From contig NZ_CP083553.1 in assembly GCF_025144465.1 (NCBI RefSeq), positions 516,501 through 580,500 on the forward strand: a DNA stretch of 64,000 bases, given 5' to 3'. Shown here one piece after another: positions 62,290-64,000 of this stretch. Under the pieces are notes generated by a model. It saw only the letters and a list, made by a program, of their open reading frames with translations. It did not search any database and was not told the DNA's origin. The translations under genes and the position numbers were made by a program. Numbering within the stretch: position 1 is the stretch's first letter; each line of letters opens with the position of its first letter. Origin of the DNA: Leisingera sp. S132 (GTDB taxonomy: Bacteria > Pseudomonadota > Alphaproteobacteria > Rhodobacterales > Rhodobacteraceae).

Positions 62290-62588
62290 TTTAAGGCGGT
62301 GCCGCAGCGGCCATCATGATCCAGGAATACACCTTTTGAGTGTTTTCCGCAGCAAAATTGATCTGGGAAGGCGGTCAGGCAGTTTCCTCTCCTGGAATCG
62401 GATTTGAGAGGGTGGTTTTTATATCACATTGATAATAAATGAAAAATTTTGAACAAAAGGTATTGCGCTCAGATGCGGCCTGGCGAAATTACCTCTTGAG
62501 AACAATCAGCAATTGCAAAACAACCTAAAGGTGTGCACCATAACGGTACTTTAACAATGAATGTATCATGCGTTGAGTGGGGGTGCGA
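62290..62588. other. 299-base AT-rich intergenic region
   Basis: Between pcaQ and the following regulator gene. The part at 62410-62470 is strongly AT-rich, which fits a promoter. No gene seen. Confidence 0.55.
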
Positions 62589-64000
62589 ATGACTGTCCTT
62601 CTGAAGATCCGCCGGTTCGGAGCATTTGGAGTGTTCCATGCGGATGGTGCGGGCGTGCAGCTCGGCGCCAAACACCAAGCTCTTGTGGCCTTACTGTCCA
62701 CCGCCGAGGGCGGGATCCGGACGCGGGCTTTTCTCGAAAAGACATTGTGGTGCCTCGCGCAGCCGGAACAGGCCAAGGCCAGCCTGCGCACCGCCCTGTC
62801 CACGCTGCGGCGGCACTTGGGGCCGGAAGCGGCCAAGCTGCTATATGCCAACCGTGAGAGGGTCGTCTTAGATCTGACGCGTCTGGAGCTGGACAATTGC
62901 ACAGGCGGCGCGGAATTCATGGAAGGCTTCGAGTTGCCGCATGAGGCCGCGTTCAATGCTTGGCTGCAAGAGGCGCGGGCGGATCTGGCCCGCAGGCCAG
63001 CAGGGCCTTCTGCGCGGACAGGAGCGCCGCCGGGGCGGATTATCCTGGACGGGCTTTTGCCGTCAATTGCGGTGCTGCCTTTTGCACACCGGTTTCCGGG
63101 CGAGTCTTCTGCGCCGCTGGGTTCGCTTGTGTCAGAAGAGCTTTCACGCTGTCTGTCGCGCAGCTGGGCGTTTTCAGTTACGTCGTATCTGGCGTCGCGC
63201 CAGTTTGATCCTGAAACCGTGCGTCCGGCTGAAGTTTCATCTGTGGCGGGCGCCGACTATTTGGTGTCGGGGGCTGTCACTTGCGGCGGCGGCCGGTTTC
63301 ACGCCGAGATAGATCTGCACGATGCCTTGCGGGAAAAGGTGATTTGGTCACGCAGTTTCGAAGGCTCGCTGGACAATCTGATGCAAGGCCGCAGTTCGGT
63401 TCTGCGCAATGCCACCTTGCAGATCGGTCAAACTGCTGCTGGAGAGGCTGTGCGGCTGGCGGACTTCAAGCCGCTGCAGGAACTGGAAAGCCACACTTTG
63501 CTGATGGCATCGATTTCCTTGATGCAGGAAATGGATGTGCAGAAGTTTCAGCAGGCGTACAGCATCCTGTCGCACTTGCAGGAGCGTGAACCCGGCCACG
63601 CGTTGCCGCTGACCTGGATGGGGTTCTGGCATGTAATGAGGGTTGAACGGGGCTTGTCGCAGGATCGCCTGGAGGACAGCCGTTTGGCGAGCCAGCTGGC
63701 TGAAGCTGCGATCGAAGCGGCACCGGGTTTTTCCTTGGCTCATACGCTGAAAGGGCTGATCTGCAGTCATCTCACTTTCAGGTTCGATCAGGCTCTGGAT
63801 GCCTATGATCTGGCCCTGCGCGACAATCCAAACGAGGCTCTGGCGCTGCTCCTTAAGGGGGCTACAATGGCTTATCAGGATATGGCTGATGAGGCCGTGC
63901 AGATGACCGATGCTGCCCGGAGGCTGACGCCGTTAGGGCCGCAATGCTATTATTTTGACGCATTGTCGGCCCTGGCAAATTTGTCAGCGCGCAGGTATGG
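62589..64000 (+). CDS. Winged-helix/TolB-like/TPR regulator (3'-truncated by the window)
   Basis: 470 codons are visible, still open at the window edge. Residues 1-90 form an OmpR/SARP-type winged helix (LKIRRFGAFGVF, ALVALLSTAEGG, ASLRTALSTLRRHLG). Residues about 158-280 are a TolB-like domain typical of such regulators (PSIAVLPFAHRF, LVSEELSRCLSR, GADYLVSGAVTCGGGRFHAEIDL, VIWSRSF). From about 300 come TPR-like helices (QAYSILSHLQEREPGHALPLTWMG). It resembles the CadC/adenylate-cyclase-like 'TolB N-terminal' regulators common in alphaproteobacteria. Ligand and targets are unknown. Without a stop codon in the window its full length cannot be given. Confidence 0.82.
   Translation, partial: MTVLLKIRRFGAFGVFHADGAGVQLGAKHQALVALLSTAEGGIRTRAFLEKTLWCLAQPEQAKASLRTALSTLRRHLGPEAAKLLYANRERVVLDLTRLELDNCTGGAEFMEGFELPHEAAFNAWLQEARADLARRPAGPSARTGAPPGRIILDGLLPSIAVLPFAHRFPGESSAPLGSLVSEELSRCLSRSWAFSVTSYLASRQFDPETVRPAEVSSVAGADYLVSGAVTCGGGRFHAEIDLHDALREKVIWSRSFEGSLDNLMQGRSSVLRNATLQIGQTAAGEAVRLADFKPLQELESHTLLMASISLMQEMDVQKFQQAYSILSHLQEREPGHALPLTWMGFWHVMRVERGLSQDRLEDSRLASQLAEAAIEAAPGFSLAHTLKGLICSHLTFRFDQALDAYDLALRDNPNEALALLLKGATMAYQDMADEAVQMTDAARRLTPLGPQCYYFDALSALANLSARRY

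Overview
The window (GC-rich, densely packed, many ATGA start/stop overlaps) reads as a chromosome or large-replicon segment of a marine alphaproteobacterium of the Rhodobacteraceae, most like the Roseobacter group (Leisingera/Phaeobacter/Ruegeria-like). The reasons are a nosCRZDFYL operon with the small Cys-rich NosC, a taurine-type ABC transporter with the long TauC, a dimethylglycine-dehydrogenase-like FAD protein with a GcvT-like tail, a pcaQ/pcaCHG locus and a PrkA-YeaH-SpoVR operon. The genus is an inference. No phage, transposase, integrase, tRNA, rRNA or CRISPR was found.

Layout. 0-2.7 kb: tail of a polar/basic amino-acid ABC transporter operon (ATPase cut by the window edge, binding protein, two permeases). 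2.7-10.9 kb: nitrous-oxide reductase operon nosC-R-Z-D-F-Y-L behind an FNR/NNR-type box; nosX is absent. 10.9-19.2 kb: a sulfonate-flavoured group with an HpsN-type histidinol-dehydrogenase-family enzyme, a LysR regulator, tauABC, and a convergent DMGDH/sarcosine-dehydrogenase-like protein. A 12-base motif occurs in both the LysR/tauA gap and the dehydrogenase promoter region. 19.2-24.3 kb: a PotDABC-like ABC transporter whose last permease carries an unusual C-terminal tail. 24.3-34.5 kb: a complete glycine-catabolic operon (minus strand: lpd, lipA, agcS, gcvT, gcvH, gcvP, then a GlxA/GbdR-type AraC regulator) with a divergent XRE-cupin regulator.

34.6-41.1 kb: a three-gene receiver/histidine-kinase set with no DNA-binding output, a methyl-accepting chemotaxis protein and a secreted trypsin-like protease. 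41.1-48.6 kb: a type I secretion operon (adhesin with Ig-like repeats, TolC-like protein, ABC exporter, HlyD). 49.3-54.1 kb: prkA, yeaH, spoVR. 54.2-58.5 kb: glutathione-dependent formaldehyde dehydrogenase, then a copA-cueR operon behind a CueR-type promoter. 58.6-62.3 kb: protocatechuate operon pcaC-pcaH-pcaG with a BKACE-family enzyme in place of the usual pcaD/pcaB, and divergent pcaQ. 62.6 kb to the end: the start of a winged-helix/TolB-like/TPR regulator that runs off the window.

How it fits together. Much of the window is import and catabolism of small marine organic compounds (amino acids, sulfonates, methylated glycines or polyamines, glycine, protocatechuate), plus a free-standing N2O-respiration module and surface/signalling functions. 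The points most worth following are the BKACE-for-PcaIJF substitution, the receiver trio with a kinase-like domain that has lost its histidine, the tailed permease, and the motif linking tauABC with the FAD dehydrogenase.
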